A stretch of 64,000 nt of DNA from contig JANWWQ010000002.1 in the NCBI GenBank assembly GCA_025055635.1, positions 1 to 64,000 on the forward strand, written 5' to 3'. The position numbers and the translations under genes were made by a program. Every line of letters begins with the position of its first letter. Position 1 is the first letter of the stretch. The notes beneath the pieces were generated by a model that saw nothing but the letters and a program-made list of their open reading frames with translations, had not been told where the DNA came from and did not search any database. The stretch comes from Flavobacteriales bacterium. Lineage in GTDB: Bacteria > Bacteroidota > Bacteroidia > CAIKAF01. Positions 25,536 to 33,589 of the stretch are shown here, piece by piece.

Positions 25536-27392
25536 CTATCTTCGGATGACGGGCCTTGTCCATTGGCCACGGGCGTCGGAAAGGGTGAGCAAGTACTGAC
25601 CCGGAGAAAGATCATGAAGGGAAAGTCGAAACGTACCATTGCCCTGTGGAGGGGGCATTATGCCTCGGCGGAGCGTTCGTCCTGTGAGATCCAAAATGTG
25701 ATATTTTATTTCTCCAGTAACAGGGCCGTTCCAATGCACCCACACATCCCCTGAAGTCGGATTAGGCCAAATGGATGGAGCCTTGCCTTCTGATAGTTCT
25801 ACGCTCCAAGTGTTGATAGTAATCACGTTGGAAGTATCACTACACCCGTAAGCATTGGTGATAATGAGGGCGTAGCTTCCATTTCCGGCGATAGTGAGAT
25901 CCTTTGAGGTGGCACCTGGGATGGGATTTCCGTTCAAGAGCCACTGGTAAGTGAAGTTACCCACGAAGTTGGTAGTAAGCTGCCCAGAATTGAATGGATT
26001 GATCATGATGCCGTTGGTTGAGAAGTTGGAGGGAATCCCCGGATTAATCGTCACGGTGACAGAAGGAGTGGTGATGCTACATCCTGTTTGAGGGTCCGTG
26101 ATGCGTACTTTTAAGGTTCGCGTCAAAGGCAGGTTGCCAACGGCTGTAACGACGAAAGAGGAGTCATCAGCACCAGCTAGGGCAATCGTATCATTTTCGT
26201 ACCATTGATACAGGTATCCCCCATATACACTCAGAGTGATGCTTTTTCCCTCACAAACTGTGGTGCCTGGATGAACGGCAATTGGTACCAGCGGGGGCAG
26301 ATCATAAACTACCAGAGTATCTGTAAAAGGATATTGGCTGTTCACTTGCTGGGTAATAGTAAAGGTCCCCGTGGTGCCCCCTCCGCCAGGAGCACTGGTA
26401 GAAAAGTTGTACATGCCCGGACCGTTAATCTGAATCGTAAATGAACCTCCATTGTCATTTGAAGAGACTGGATCGTATTCCCAAATATCCAGTGTCAGAT
26501 GCCAGTCAGACAATACAATACCCAGATTCTGGAAATGAGCGGGATTGCTGTCCGAAATGTAATTGGATTCATAATAATTATTTCCATGTGTCAGGCCAAA
26601 AAACATATCGGGCAGGCCGCCAAAGAATTCCTCCACATCACCGGAATACCAGCCTCCGCTGGCTGAAACCACAAGACTATTAAAGACCAGGTCGTAAATG
26701 GTGGTGGTGAGAGAAACGGGATAAGTCCCCGGTGCTGGGTAATTCACTTGGGGAGGAACAGGCAGGGTGGACGTCTGGCCATTTCCAAAATCCCACTGAT
26801 AAGTAACCATTTGAGGGGGATTGGCTCCTACTAGGGCTTCAAACTGCACAGTGGCCGAGCCACAGCCGGCAGAGGGGTTGAAGGTGAAGAAAGGATTTCC
26901 GCCGGGTTGAGGATGTACTATCAAGTTTAGCGTAAAACTCTGGGGTTCCACTTGCTGGCCAAGGGGAGTATTCACGGTGGCAGTAATTTGAATAGTAATC
27001 GTAAAGTTCCCGAAAATGGCTGGAGTGCCGCACAGTTTTACGCATCCCCGCTGGGTGGCAGGATCGGATGTAATGTTGTAAATCATGCTAGGATTGTTGG
27101 GCTCCCACGAAAGTCCCTGGGGCAAACCTGACACCGAATTAATAACGATTTGAAGAAGGGTAATATTGATCCCTTGGTAATTAAAATTCTGGGGCATCCA
27201 GAACGTGAGATCGGTTTCATAGTATTGGCCTTGCACACCATCGGGAAGGGTGTTTGGGCACAATGTCGGCCCTGAGGCATCGTAACAAGACATGTCTATC
27301 TGGCAGCCGGGACAACCTGTCTGAGCCCGACCAGGCTTAAAGGCCGCAAAAGCCAGAATGGCCACAGCGAAGCACAGGTAACTCTTATTCAT
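25536..27392 (-). CDS. Secreted PKD/Ig-like protein with type IX secretion sorting domain
   Basis: 618 residues. Signal peptide ends near GRAQ. A Cys-rich start (GCPGCQIDMSC) precedes a putative-Ig segment (25-165), a PKD domain with YQWDFGNGQTSTL (residues ~190-250), a segment with FGGLPDMFFGLTHGNNYYESNY, another Ig-like repeat with YLYQWYENDTIAL and FTYQWLLNGNPIPGAT. The C-terminal 80 residues, SIWPNPTSGDVWVHWNGP through PGQYLLTLSDARGQWTRPVIRR, are a T9SS type A sorting domain. Likely exported by the type IX system and kept on the cell surface; adhesive role is an inference. Confidence 0.88.
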   Translation of the reverse strand: MNKSYLCFAVAILAFAAFKPGRAQTGCPGCQIDMSCYDASGPTLCPNTLPDGVQGQYYETDLTFWMPQNFNYQGINITLLQIVINSVSGLPQGLSWEPNNPSMIYNITSDPATQRGCVKLCGTPAIFGNFTITIQITATVNTPLGQQVEPQSFTLNLIVHPQPGGNPFFTFNPSAGCGSATVQFEALVGANPPQMVTYQWDFGNGQTSTLPVPPQVNYPAPGTYPVSLTTTIYDLVFNSLVVSASGGWYSGDVEEFFGGLPDMFFGLTHGNNYYESNYISDSNPAHFQNLGIVLSDWHLTLDIWEYDPVSSNDNGGSFTIQINGPGMYNFSTSAPGGGGTTGTFTITQQVNSQYPFTDTLVVYDLPPLVPIAVHPGTTVCEGKSITLSVYGGYLYQWYENDTIALAGADDSSFVVTAVGNLPLTRTLKVRITDPQTGCSITTPSVTVTINPGIPSNFSTNGIMINPFNSGQLTTNFVGNFTYQWLLNGNPIPGATSKDLTIAGNGSYALIITNAYGCSDTSNVITINTWSVELSEGKAPSIWPNPTSGDVWVHWNGPVTGEIKYHILDLTGRTLRRGIMPPPQGNGTFRLSLHDLSPGQYLLTLSDARGQWTRPVIRR

Positions 27393-27419
27393 ATTTCAGG
27401 TAGATTGAATTATATAGGC

Positions 27420-27427
27420 CAAAGTTA
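27420..27427 (-). promoter_or_regulatory. -7 box upstream of the T9SS cargo gene
   Basis: TAACTTTG on the minus strand matches TAnnTTTG, 27 bases before the ATG at 27392. Confidence 0.45.
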
Positions 27428-27487
27428 GTTTTTAATTTAATATAAATAAAAACTACGGCGTTAAAATTTTATCTCTTCAGCCCGACG

Positions 27488-27495
27488 TACTTTTG
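27488..27495 (+). promoter_or_regulatory. -7 box upstream of nadC
   Basis: TACTTTTG matches TAnnTTTG and lies only 6 bases before the nadC ATG. The -33 position shows TTTA, a weak match. A start this close predicts a leaderless or near-leaderless mRNA. Confidence 0.5.
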
Positions 27496-27501
27496 TAGAT
27501 T

Positions 27502-28335
27502 ATGACTTTAGAGGAATTTTTAAAGAAATCCTTAGAAGAGGACATTGGAAGCGGCGATCACACTTCTTTGGCCACAGTCAGTTCTAGGAAGAAAGCTGCA
27601 GCCCAGCTGCTATATAAAGAAAACGGGGTGGTGGCCGGATTGGCGGTGGTCCAAAAATTATGCTCCCTGTATGATCCTGCTTTACAGGTTAAATTTAAGG
27701 TCAATGAAGGAGAGGAGGTGGACAGTGGAACTGTAGCTATGGATTTGAGCGGCCCGGCACGAAGCATTCTGGCCGTGGAACGCACTCTTTTGAATATCGT
27801 TCAGCGGATGAGCGGCATAGCCACTAAAACCCGCCGTATGGTAAAAACTATCGCACCCACTGGGTGCCAATTATTAGACACCCGAAAAACAACACCCCTC
27901 AACAGGATGATAGAAAAAGAAGCCGTACGAATTGGGGGTGCTCTCAACCACCGCCGTGGCCTCTTTGATATGATTCTCATCAAGGATAACCATATAAAAG
28001 CATGCGGTGGTATCACCAAAGCTATCCGAAAGACTCAGGCTTACCTCAAGAGGAACGGTCTTGCTCTGCCCATTGAGATTGAAGTCCGTAATTTGCAGGA
28101 ATTGGATGAGGTACTTTCTGTGGGGGGTGTTCAACGCATATTGCTGGACAATTTCAGCCCTGCGCAACTGGAGAAAGCCGTCAAATGTGTGAATTCCCGC
28201 TTTGAAACGGAAGCTTCAGGAGGGATTGATGAGGACAATGTTTTAGAATATGCGCTCACGGGGGTCATGTACATATCGTCCGGAGCCCTTACGCACAGCG
28301 TCAAAAGCCTGGACGTCAGTCTCAAAATCCGATGA
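27502..28335 (+). CDS. nadC: Nicotinate-nucleotide pyrophosphorylase (carboxylating)
   Basis: Converts quinolinate and PRPP to nicotinate mononucleotide in de novo NAD synthesis. 277 residues. Signatures: GDHTSLA near the N-terminus, RTLLNIVQRMSGIAT, the RKTTPLNRMIEKEAVRIGG substrate loop, HRRGLFDMILIKDNHI and IEVRNLQELDEVLS. The stop overlaps the yihY start (ATGA). Confidence 0.96.
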   Translation: MTLEEFLKKSLEEDIGSGDHTSLATVSSRKKAAAQLLYKENGVVAGLAVVQKLCSLYDPALQVKFKVNEGEEVDSGTVAMDLSGPARSILAVERTLLNIVQRMSGIATKTRRMVKTIAPTGCQLLDTRKTTPLNRMIEKEAVRIGGALNHRRGLFDMILIKDNHIKACGGITKAIRKTQAYLKRNGLALPIEIEVRNLQELDEVLSVGGVQRILLDNFSPAQLEKAVKCVNSRFETEASGGIDEDNVLEYALTGVMYISSGALTHSVKSLDVSLKIR

Positions 28336-29270
28336 GCCGTCCGGCTGGCAGATTATTTACGTTTCTGCTTCGCCTGAGACCATTACGGAACGTGGTATCA
28401 TTCCTGGACACCCATTCTTTGCCGGGATTTGAAGGGCTAAGTGTGTGGCGTGTGACCAAGGCATTTGTGGATGGCTTGAGGAAAAGTTCACTGGCCGACC
28501 GCGCAGCCGTGGCCACTTTCAGGCTTACCTTGGCCATATTTCCGGCTCTGCTCTTCTTTTCCGCCCTCATTCCATTCGTGCCCATCCCCAGACTGGATTC
28601 TCTGGTCGTCAGATCATTCGGCAATTTAATGCCTTCGCAGTTTGCTGGATTATTGCAGGAGGCCCTTCGTTCGCTCCTGCGCCATCCCAGTCCCTCCTTG
28701 TTATCGGTTAGCCTTTTGGCGGCATTATTCTTTGGGTCTAATAGCATCCTCGGTCTGATGGAAGCCATGAACAAAAGCGCCCACATTCATGAAAGCCGCC
28801 CTCGGTGGCGTCAGCGACTAATAGCTTTGGGCCTGCTTGTGACGATTTTCCTGATGACCCTTCTGGCCGTGTCGCTGGTTTACGGCACCACGGAGTTGCT
28901 TCGCTTTTTGAAGCGTAAGCAAATCATTGGATCTGGAATTAGAAGTGTGGTGATAGGCGTACAAATCATCTTGCTGTATGTTCAGATGTTTGTCACAATT
29001 AGCCTGATTTATGTGGCTGCACCAGCCCAACGCTTGAACCGAAGGTTTTTTTCACCCGGGGCTGTAGTGGCGGCCAATGCGTGTTTTGTGGCCTCCCTGG
29101 CTCTAAGCTATTTCTTCAATAATTTGGGGAATTATAATAAAATTTACGGAACCATTGGATCTATTCCTATAGTTCTCCTATGGATTTATGTGAACTGCAT
29201 TGTGTTGCTTGTGGGCTTTGAATTAAATGCTAGTATTTACGCGGGACGAAAATTGACAAGGTGCTCATAG
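28332..29270 (+). CDS. YihY/BrkB family inner membrane protein
   Basis: 312 residues with about six hydrophobic segments. Conserved RAAVATFRLTLAIFPALLFF at the first helix, SLLAALFFGSNSILGLMEAMNKS, LIYVAAPAQRLNRRFFSPGAVVAA and the final LLWIYVNCIVLLVGFELNASIY are family hallmarks. Sometimes called ribonuclease BN in old annotations, which is not supported by the membrane topology. Role unknown. Overlaps nadC by 4 bases. Confidence 0.92.
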   Translation: MSRPAGRLFTFLLRLRPLRNVVSFLDTHSLPGFEGLSVWRVTKAFVDGLRKSSLADRAAVATFRLTLAIFPALLFFSALIPFVPIPRLDSLVVRSFGNLMPSQFAGLLQEALRSLLRHPSPSLLSVSLLAALFFGSNSILGLMEAMNKSAHIHESRPRWRQRLIALGLLVTIFLMTLLAVSLVYGTTELLRFLKRKQIIGSGIRSVVIGVQIILLYVQMFVTISLIYVAAPAQRLNRRFFSPGAVVAANACFVASLALSYFFNNLGNYNKIYGTIGSIPIVLLWIYVNCIVLLVGFELNASIYAGRKLTRCS

Positions 29271-29312
29271 GAGTTATTTGTCTGCCAGTTTTATCACCGC
29301 TGAAAGCTCTTA

Positions 29313-31388
29313 TTAATCCAATCCCACAATTCGGGCCAAGGGCCAAATGTTCATAAAGTAAGGCCCGAAACGACCTTGGCGGGCTTGTTCCTCTTCACGG
29401 ACCCAGAAGTGTAGATTGTGCACAGGCCAGAGGTATCCATAGGGGTAGGCCGTCGGGCTGGGGTGGAGGAGAGCTATGTCCCAAAGCGGGTAACGATACC
29501 GTTTTTCCATTCGGCGGACTATGGCCAGCGCCTCGGATCGTATAGCCTTAGCCTTCTGCAAACAGGCATGCATGGTAACTTTATCCTTAAGTCTATGGAG
29601 GAGGGCACAAATGGTAAGTGCCCGATGGCGAGCACGAAGAGCGGTAATTAGCAGACCATCCTTCAGTTCGGCCAGCAATGGCTGTCCTGTTGTATCCAGT
29701 GGGAATAAAAGGTTTTCCATTTTTTCAGCAAGTCCATTGAGGGCGGGAATAGTGAACTCCAGTACCCGATGCCGTATTTGAGGGCCGGCTTTGGCCAATT
29801 GCCTCGGCTCCCATTCCGGAGTCGGTTGGAATGTTTTTCGTAAGAAGCGGGGCAGCTCGTCTATTGTTTGCTGGGGGCATAAGTAGCGCAAAAGGTTCAG
29901 ACCTTTCATGTCTTTTTCCTGGATGTCCATGATCTGCATAAGTGTGGAAGCTGCCGCCGGCCCGAATAAACGTTCTAAAGGTTCTCGGATTGGTCGTAAA
30001 TGGTTGTTGTATCGCCAGCTCCAACGCGCGATGCTCCAATCCACCAACCAGTAGCCCCACTCCCAACCGGAAGAAAAAGTAACATGGTTAGGGATTTCTA
30101 GACTGTCGCAGGTACGGATATCCCGGTATCGGGCGCTTAGATAAGGCAGCAGCAACATGGGCACAGAATTGTCAAAGGTGATCCAGTAGGCTGATTCCGG
30201 ATAAAACCAGGTTTCGCGGCGTGTATTTTCAACTATTAAATCGCGGAGGACATGGTGGAAATTCTGGTTTTCATACACCGGAGCAAGGCTGTCCGTCAGG
30301 GCATAGCACATCACCGTGTGGAGAAGTATTCCTATTTCAAAATCTTCAGGCCGTTCCGTATGGAAAATACCAGATACTTTGCCCACATGCTTCTCCTCGT
30401 GCACCACGTGTTTACGCAGTAGGGTGTGGGCTCCGTAGCGGTTCTTGATGGACCGAACCAGATGATATTTCAGTCGTTTCTTTAGCCTTTCCATGCCGCC
30501 GAAGAATTCCGCAGTGGTAAGGTCCAGATTCAAAAAATCCCAGGGAGCCTGAAAGAGTTGTCGCAAATTGCGATGGATTTGAGTTTTGAATGGCAAGGGC
30601 AGCTGCCAGGGCATCTTGACGAGCTGAAACACTTGTTGCTGCACCATGTGCAGGCTGAGCTCCAGACCTACCAGGATGCCTCTTTCATGAGCGTAACGTA
30701 CAAACTCGGCTGCATAGGGGGCCCAGGTTTCCAGATCCACACTGCGCATCAGAGTAAAGTCAAAATAGTTCTGCCCATTTCGGCAAAGCCAGTTGATAAA
30801 TTCTTTTATTTCTTGGAGCCCCCCAGAAAATCCTGTATTGTGAAAAGCTTCCGTCAATTCCAGCGGATGGGTGGTGTGCAGGTGAAAGCCCTTCTTATGG
30901 AAAACCGGTGTGGCAGTGCCTGCCACCGGTCTTTTTAGAGGCCAATGGCTTCCATAGAATGGGATGAAACTCTCCCGGGGATGATAGAAACAGAAACCTA
31001 ACTCATCCTGCAAGAAACCATACAAACCGAATTGTAGGCCCTGGGCGGAGGGAGATGATATGACATAAAATCCCTGATCACCTTGATAGAAATAATAATG
31101 GGCAGGGTAGGGCACTATGGGATACCTCCGTTTTTTCTGGAGAGGGACTGCCGTATCTGGGCTGAGAAGAAGTAAAAAGGTGACATCGGCCGGTCCCTGG
31201 TTCAGGAAGCGAGCATGGGGAAAGGCACGTAATAGCAAGCCCTCCACATCTGCAAGGGTGTGACGCATAATGGGAAGGGCTCTAAGACTATCTGAGAGAA
31301 GAAAAGTAAAGGTGGGCTGAGCCTGTGTGAAGCTTTGAGATAAAAAAATAAAGAATCCCCATAAAAGAGCTGACCAGAATTTTCTCAC
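29313..31388 (-). CDS. Large secreted glycosidase-like protein, probable GH20/GH67-type fold
   Basis: 691 residues with signal peptide (cleavage near TQAQ). Residues ~25-150 form an alpha/beta domain with GFYVISSPSAQGLQFGLYGFLQDELGFCFYHPRESFIP (spread over two stretches), the pattern seen in the N-terminal domains of GH20, GH67 and GH115 enzymes where a polypeptide approaches the barrel. The central part (165-450) has KGFHLHTTHPLELTEAF, AHERGILVGLELSLH and WITFDNSVPMLLLPY, compatible with a TIM barrel; the C-terminal third is helical. Catalytic residues cannot be assigned safely. Its ATG overlaps the mbnH stop by 4 bases, which ties it to the MbnP/MbnH pair. Confidence 0.6.
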   Translation of the reverse strand: MRKFWSALLWGFFIFLSQSFTQAQPTFTFLLSDSLRALPIMRHTLADVEGLLLRAFPHARFLNQGPADVTFLLLLSPDTAVPLQKKRRYPIVPYPAHYYFYQGDQGFYVISSPSAQGLQFGLYGFLQDELGFCFYHPRESFIPFYGSHWPLKRPVAGTATPVFHKKGFHLHTTHPLELTEAFHNTGFSGGLQEIKEFINWLCRNGQNYFDFTLMRSVDLETWAPYAAEFVRYAHERGILVGLELSLHMVQQQVFQLVKMPWQLPLPFKTQIHRNLRQLFQAPWDFLNLDLTTAEFFGGMERLKKRLKYHLVRSIKNRYGAHTLLRKHVVHEEKHVGKVSGIFHTERPEDFEIGILLHTVMCYALTDSLAPVYENQNFHHVLRDLIVENTRRETWFYPESAYWITFDNSVPMLLLPYLSARYRDIRTCDSLEIPNHVTFSSGWEWGYWLVDWSIARWSWRYNNHLRPIREPLERLFGPAAASTLMQIMDIQEKDMKGLNLLRYLCPQQTIDELPRFLRKTFQPTPEWEPRQLAKAGPQIRHRVLEFTIPALNGLAEKMENLLFPLDTTGQPLLAELKDGLLITALRARHRALTICALLHRLKDKVTMHACLQKAKAIRSEALAIVRRMEKRYRYPLWDIALLHPSPTAYPYGYLWPVHNLHFWVREEEQARQGRFGPYFMNIWPLARIVGLD

Positions 31389-32344
31389 TTTTCTGATAAC
31401 AGCCTCACACTACGTTGGACAAAGTCGCTGTCGCTGAGAGCGAGCAGAAAAGCCTTAATCTTCCTTTTTTCGGAAGGGCTGAGGGGGACAGGTTGCCGGA
31501 TTTCATCGTTGGGGCTTATAGGATGCGAAGGAGAAGCGTAATGATCAAAGACTTCATCCAGAGTTTTCAAGGAGCCATCGTGCATGTAAGGAGCCGTGAA
31601 TCGGAGGTTGCGGAGGGTAGGCGTTTTGAATTTGCCTTTGTCTGAGGCATTTCCTGTGAGCCGAAATCGGCCTTGGTCCGCGCTTTTTGGCGCAATTCCC
31701 ACGTTGTGGAATTGGTTGTCCGTGAGGTCGGGGCCAAAGTGGCAGCGGGTACAACCCAGGCGCGGTCGCGTAAAAAGCCAAGCCCCTTCCCGTTCCTGAG
31801 CGGTGAGGATGGCCGTGTTTCCCCTGTAAAACCGGTCTGCCCGACTGCTTTCACTTTTAAGACTGCGCAAAAAATCGGCCAGACTGGTAGTGAAGGTGTA
31901 AGGGGAGGGGAGGGTGTCCCAAGTGGAGAGCCATAAACGTAGCCAGAGCGTATCCTGCCAGAGGCGGCGAACCACGTGCCCCAAATTGGATCCCATCTCC
32001 AGCGAGTCATGAAGAGGAGCCACTATGAGCTCTTCCAGGGTGCGAACCCCGCCTTCAGAAAGGTAGGGGGCACGCCGGTTCAGGTTGAAAAGGCCTGGGG
32101 CATTTCGCAAAGTGGGTAGTCCCCGTACCCCATTCGGCAGTGCTGTCGTATCGGCAAAAGCCCATTTGGGATTGTGGCAGGATGCGCAGGATATGGTGTG
32201 TTGATCACTGAGAATGGTAGAAAAGAAAAGCCTTTGACCAAGTTCCACTCGGGCTGAAAGCGGGGGATCACGATGCCGGCATCCCGCCAAAAGACACCCC
32301 CCTAATACACAAAGTAAATAAAGGTACAGAAATTTATTGAACAT
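31385..32344 (-). CDS. mbnH: Di-heme cytochrome c peroxidase-like protein, MbnH type
   Basis: 319 residues, lipoprotein signal with CLLAGC lipobox. Two heme-binding motifs are present: CASCH at residues 53-57 and CTRCH in the second half. Ligand-bearing segments LRNAPGLFNLNRRAPYLSEGG and LRNLRFTAPYMHDGSLKTLDEV are typical of the peroxidase/MauG superfamily. In characterised pairs MbnH oxidises a tryptophan of MbnP to kynurenine. The partner MbnP gene lies directly upstream, overlapping by 11 bases. ATG 32344 is preferred to 32374, as it gives a clean signal peptide. Confidence 0.88.
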   Translation of the reverse strand: MFNKFLYLYLLCVLGGCLLAGCRHRDPPLSARVELGQRLFFSTILSDQHTISCASCHNPKWAFADTTALPNGVRGLPTLRNAPGLFNLNRRAPYLSEGGVRTLEELIVAPLHDSLEMGSNLGHVVRRLWQDTLWLRLWLSTWDTLPSPYTFTTSLADFLRSLKSESSRADRFYRGNTAILTAQEREGAWLFTRPRLGCTRCHFGPDLTDNQFHNVGIAPKSADQGRFRLTGNASDKGKFKTPTLRNLRFTAPYMHDGSLKTLDEVFDHYASPSHPISPNDEIRQPVPLSPSEKRKIKAFLLALSDSDFVQRSVRLLSEK

Positions 32345-33113
32345 TGACCGGCGAAAAAGCCTCCCCATAGGCATCTACAAAGGATTTGGCCGTAGGATAT
32401 TCCGGATCGGAGGGTGATACCGGATGGGCCGTTGGATGGTTCACAATATCAATGGATTCCAAACATTTTAATATGTTCAACTGTAAGGTGAGAATAATTT
32501 TTTCGCCGTGGGCGTGGAAGGATACGGGCTTTTGAATGTAACGATATAATTTGTCGGTGCCAGGATGGTAGGAAAACAGTACGTCTTCCGGGTCGGTAAA
32601 AGAACCATTCCCGTTAGCGTCAAACCGGCCGTCGCACTGTGCAAAGATGTAGCCGGGATTCCATCCCCAATACATGCCATGGACAGCACTGAGCGGATGA
32701 TCCATGGGGTAGGCTGTAGCAGGCTGCGCTTTGGGGCCCAATTGAGTATTACGGGCGTAATCCACGCCCATACCAAAAAATAAATGGGTATATTGTCCGT
32801 AGGGAATCTTCCCTACGACAAAGTCACTTTGGAGTTCGTCCAGTAAGGCGTAAGCATCCTCAAAATAGAGTGTGTCTCCTTGAGCGTTCCGGACCGCTGG
32901 TAGGCTCACATAAAACCGAGTATTCACAAAACGCACATGTCCCCCCTGGTAAGGATAACTGACATCATGGACAAGGGGCTCAGAGCCAGCAAGCAGACGA
33001 ATCCTCAGAATCAAAGTAACTTCTTCATTTTGGGTTGACTTTTTACAGCCCCAAGCCCCAAGCCCCATGCCCAGAAGGGCAAGGAATCCTAATTTTGAGA
33101 CGCGTGGCTTCAT
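32334..33113 (-). CDS. mbnP: MbnP-type copper-binding lipoprotein
   Basis: 259 residues. Signal GLGAWGC marks a probable lipid anchor. Strand-rich domain with VRFVNTRFYVSLPAVRNAQG, then HPLSAVHGMYWGWNPGYIFAQCDGRFD, in which the Trp-x-Trp-Asn-Pro-Gly-Tyr motif is the family hallmark, and FHAHGEKIILTLQLNI. Known MbnP uses a kynurenine made from Trp to bind copper, so copper or metal handling in the envelope is inferred. First gene of the three-gene minus-strand operon; a TACATTTG box lies 7 bases upstream of its ATG. Confidence 0.87.
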   Translation of the reverse strand: MKPRVSKLGFLALLGMGLGAWGCKKSTQNEEVTLILRIRLLAGSEPLVHDVSYPYQGGHVRFVNTRFYVSLPAVRNAQGDTLYFEDAYALLDELQSDFVVGKIPYGQYTHLFFGMGVDYARNTQLGPKAQPATAYPMDHPLSAVHGMYWGWNPGYIFAQCDGRFDANGNGSFTDPEDVLFSYHPGTDKLYRYIQKPVSFHAHGEKIILTLQLNILKCLESIDIVNHPTAHPVSPSDPEYPTAKSFVDAYGEAFSPVNVQ

Positions 33114-33589
33114 GGTTATGCAAATGTAAAAGATGGCTCCTGAAGGGAGTGCTTATAGGTTTGCACCCTCCTTTAAAGGCCCAGAAGCCGCCAGAGTATG
33201 TAGGCCGATTGGGTGTGGAAGAAGTATTTCGTCCTCCCTATGAGAATTGGTTTAAAGTTCCTGATCCGCCTGTTCGTCCCGCGGATTCCGTGGCCCACCA
33301 TAAGGGACAAGGACTTCGGGCTATTATCGTTCTGGGCACTTGGTGTGATGACAGTCATGTGGTGGTACCTCAGGTGCTGGATTACCTGACGCACCTAGCA
33401 GATATGGCTGACCTGGAATTGTACGCTGTAGGCCGAGATAAAAATTGTTCTCATTGTCCCAAAGGAGTTAAACCAGAACGTGTGCCCTGGGTTGTACTTT
33501 TTCGTGGGGAGGAAGAGCTCTGCCAATTTCAGGAATATCCACCCGGGGGCGTGAAAGTATTTTTGGATAGATGCCTGAGCAAACGATAA
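33104..33589 (+). CDS. Thioredoxin-like fold protein
   Basis: 161 residues from GTG 33104, or ~146 from GTG 33149. The longer form has a Lys-rich n-region and a short hydrophobic stretch ending LKAQ, resembling a signal peptide, and follows a TAATTTTG box by 6 bases. The core VLGTWCDDSHVVVPQVLDYL holds the WCxDS motif of a Bacteroidota thioredoxin-like family; the second region is DKNCSHCPKGVKPERVPWVVLF, with a cis-Pro loop. Only one Cys at the usual redox site, so role unclear. Overlaps the FAD gene by 19 bases and, in the long form, the divergent mbnP start. Confidence 0.72.
   Translation: MASWLCKCKRWLLKGVLIGLHPPLKAQKPPEYVGRLGVEEVFRPPYENWFKVPDPPVRPADSVAHHKGQGLRAIIVLGTWCDDSHVVVPQVLDYLTHLADMADLELYAVGRDKNCSHCPKGVKPERVPWVVLFRGEEELCQFQEYPPGGVKVFLDRCLSKR
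33121..33128 (-). promoter_or_regulatory. -7 box upstream of mbnP
   Basis: TACATTTG on the minus strand matches TAnnTTTG, 7 bases before the mbnP ATG. No TTTG at the -33 position. Confidence 0.45.
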
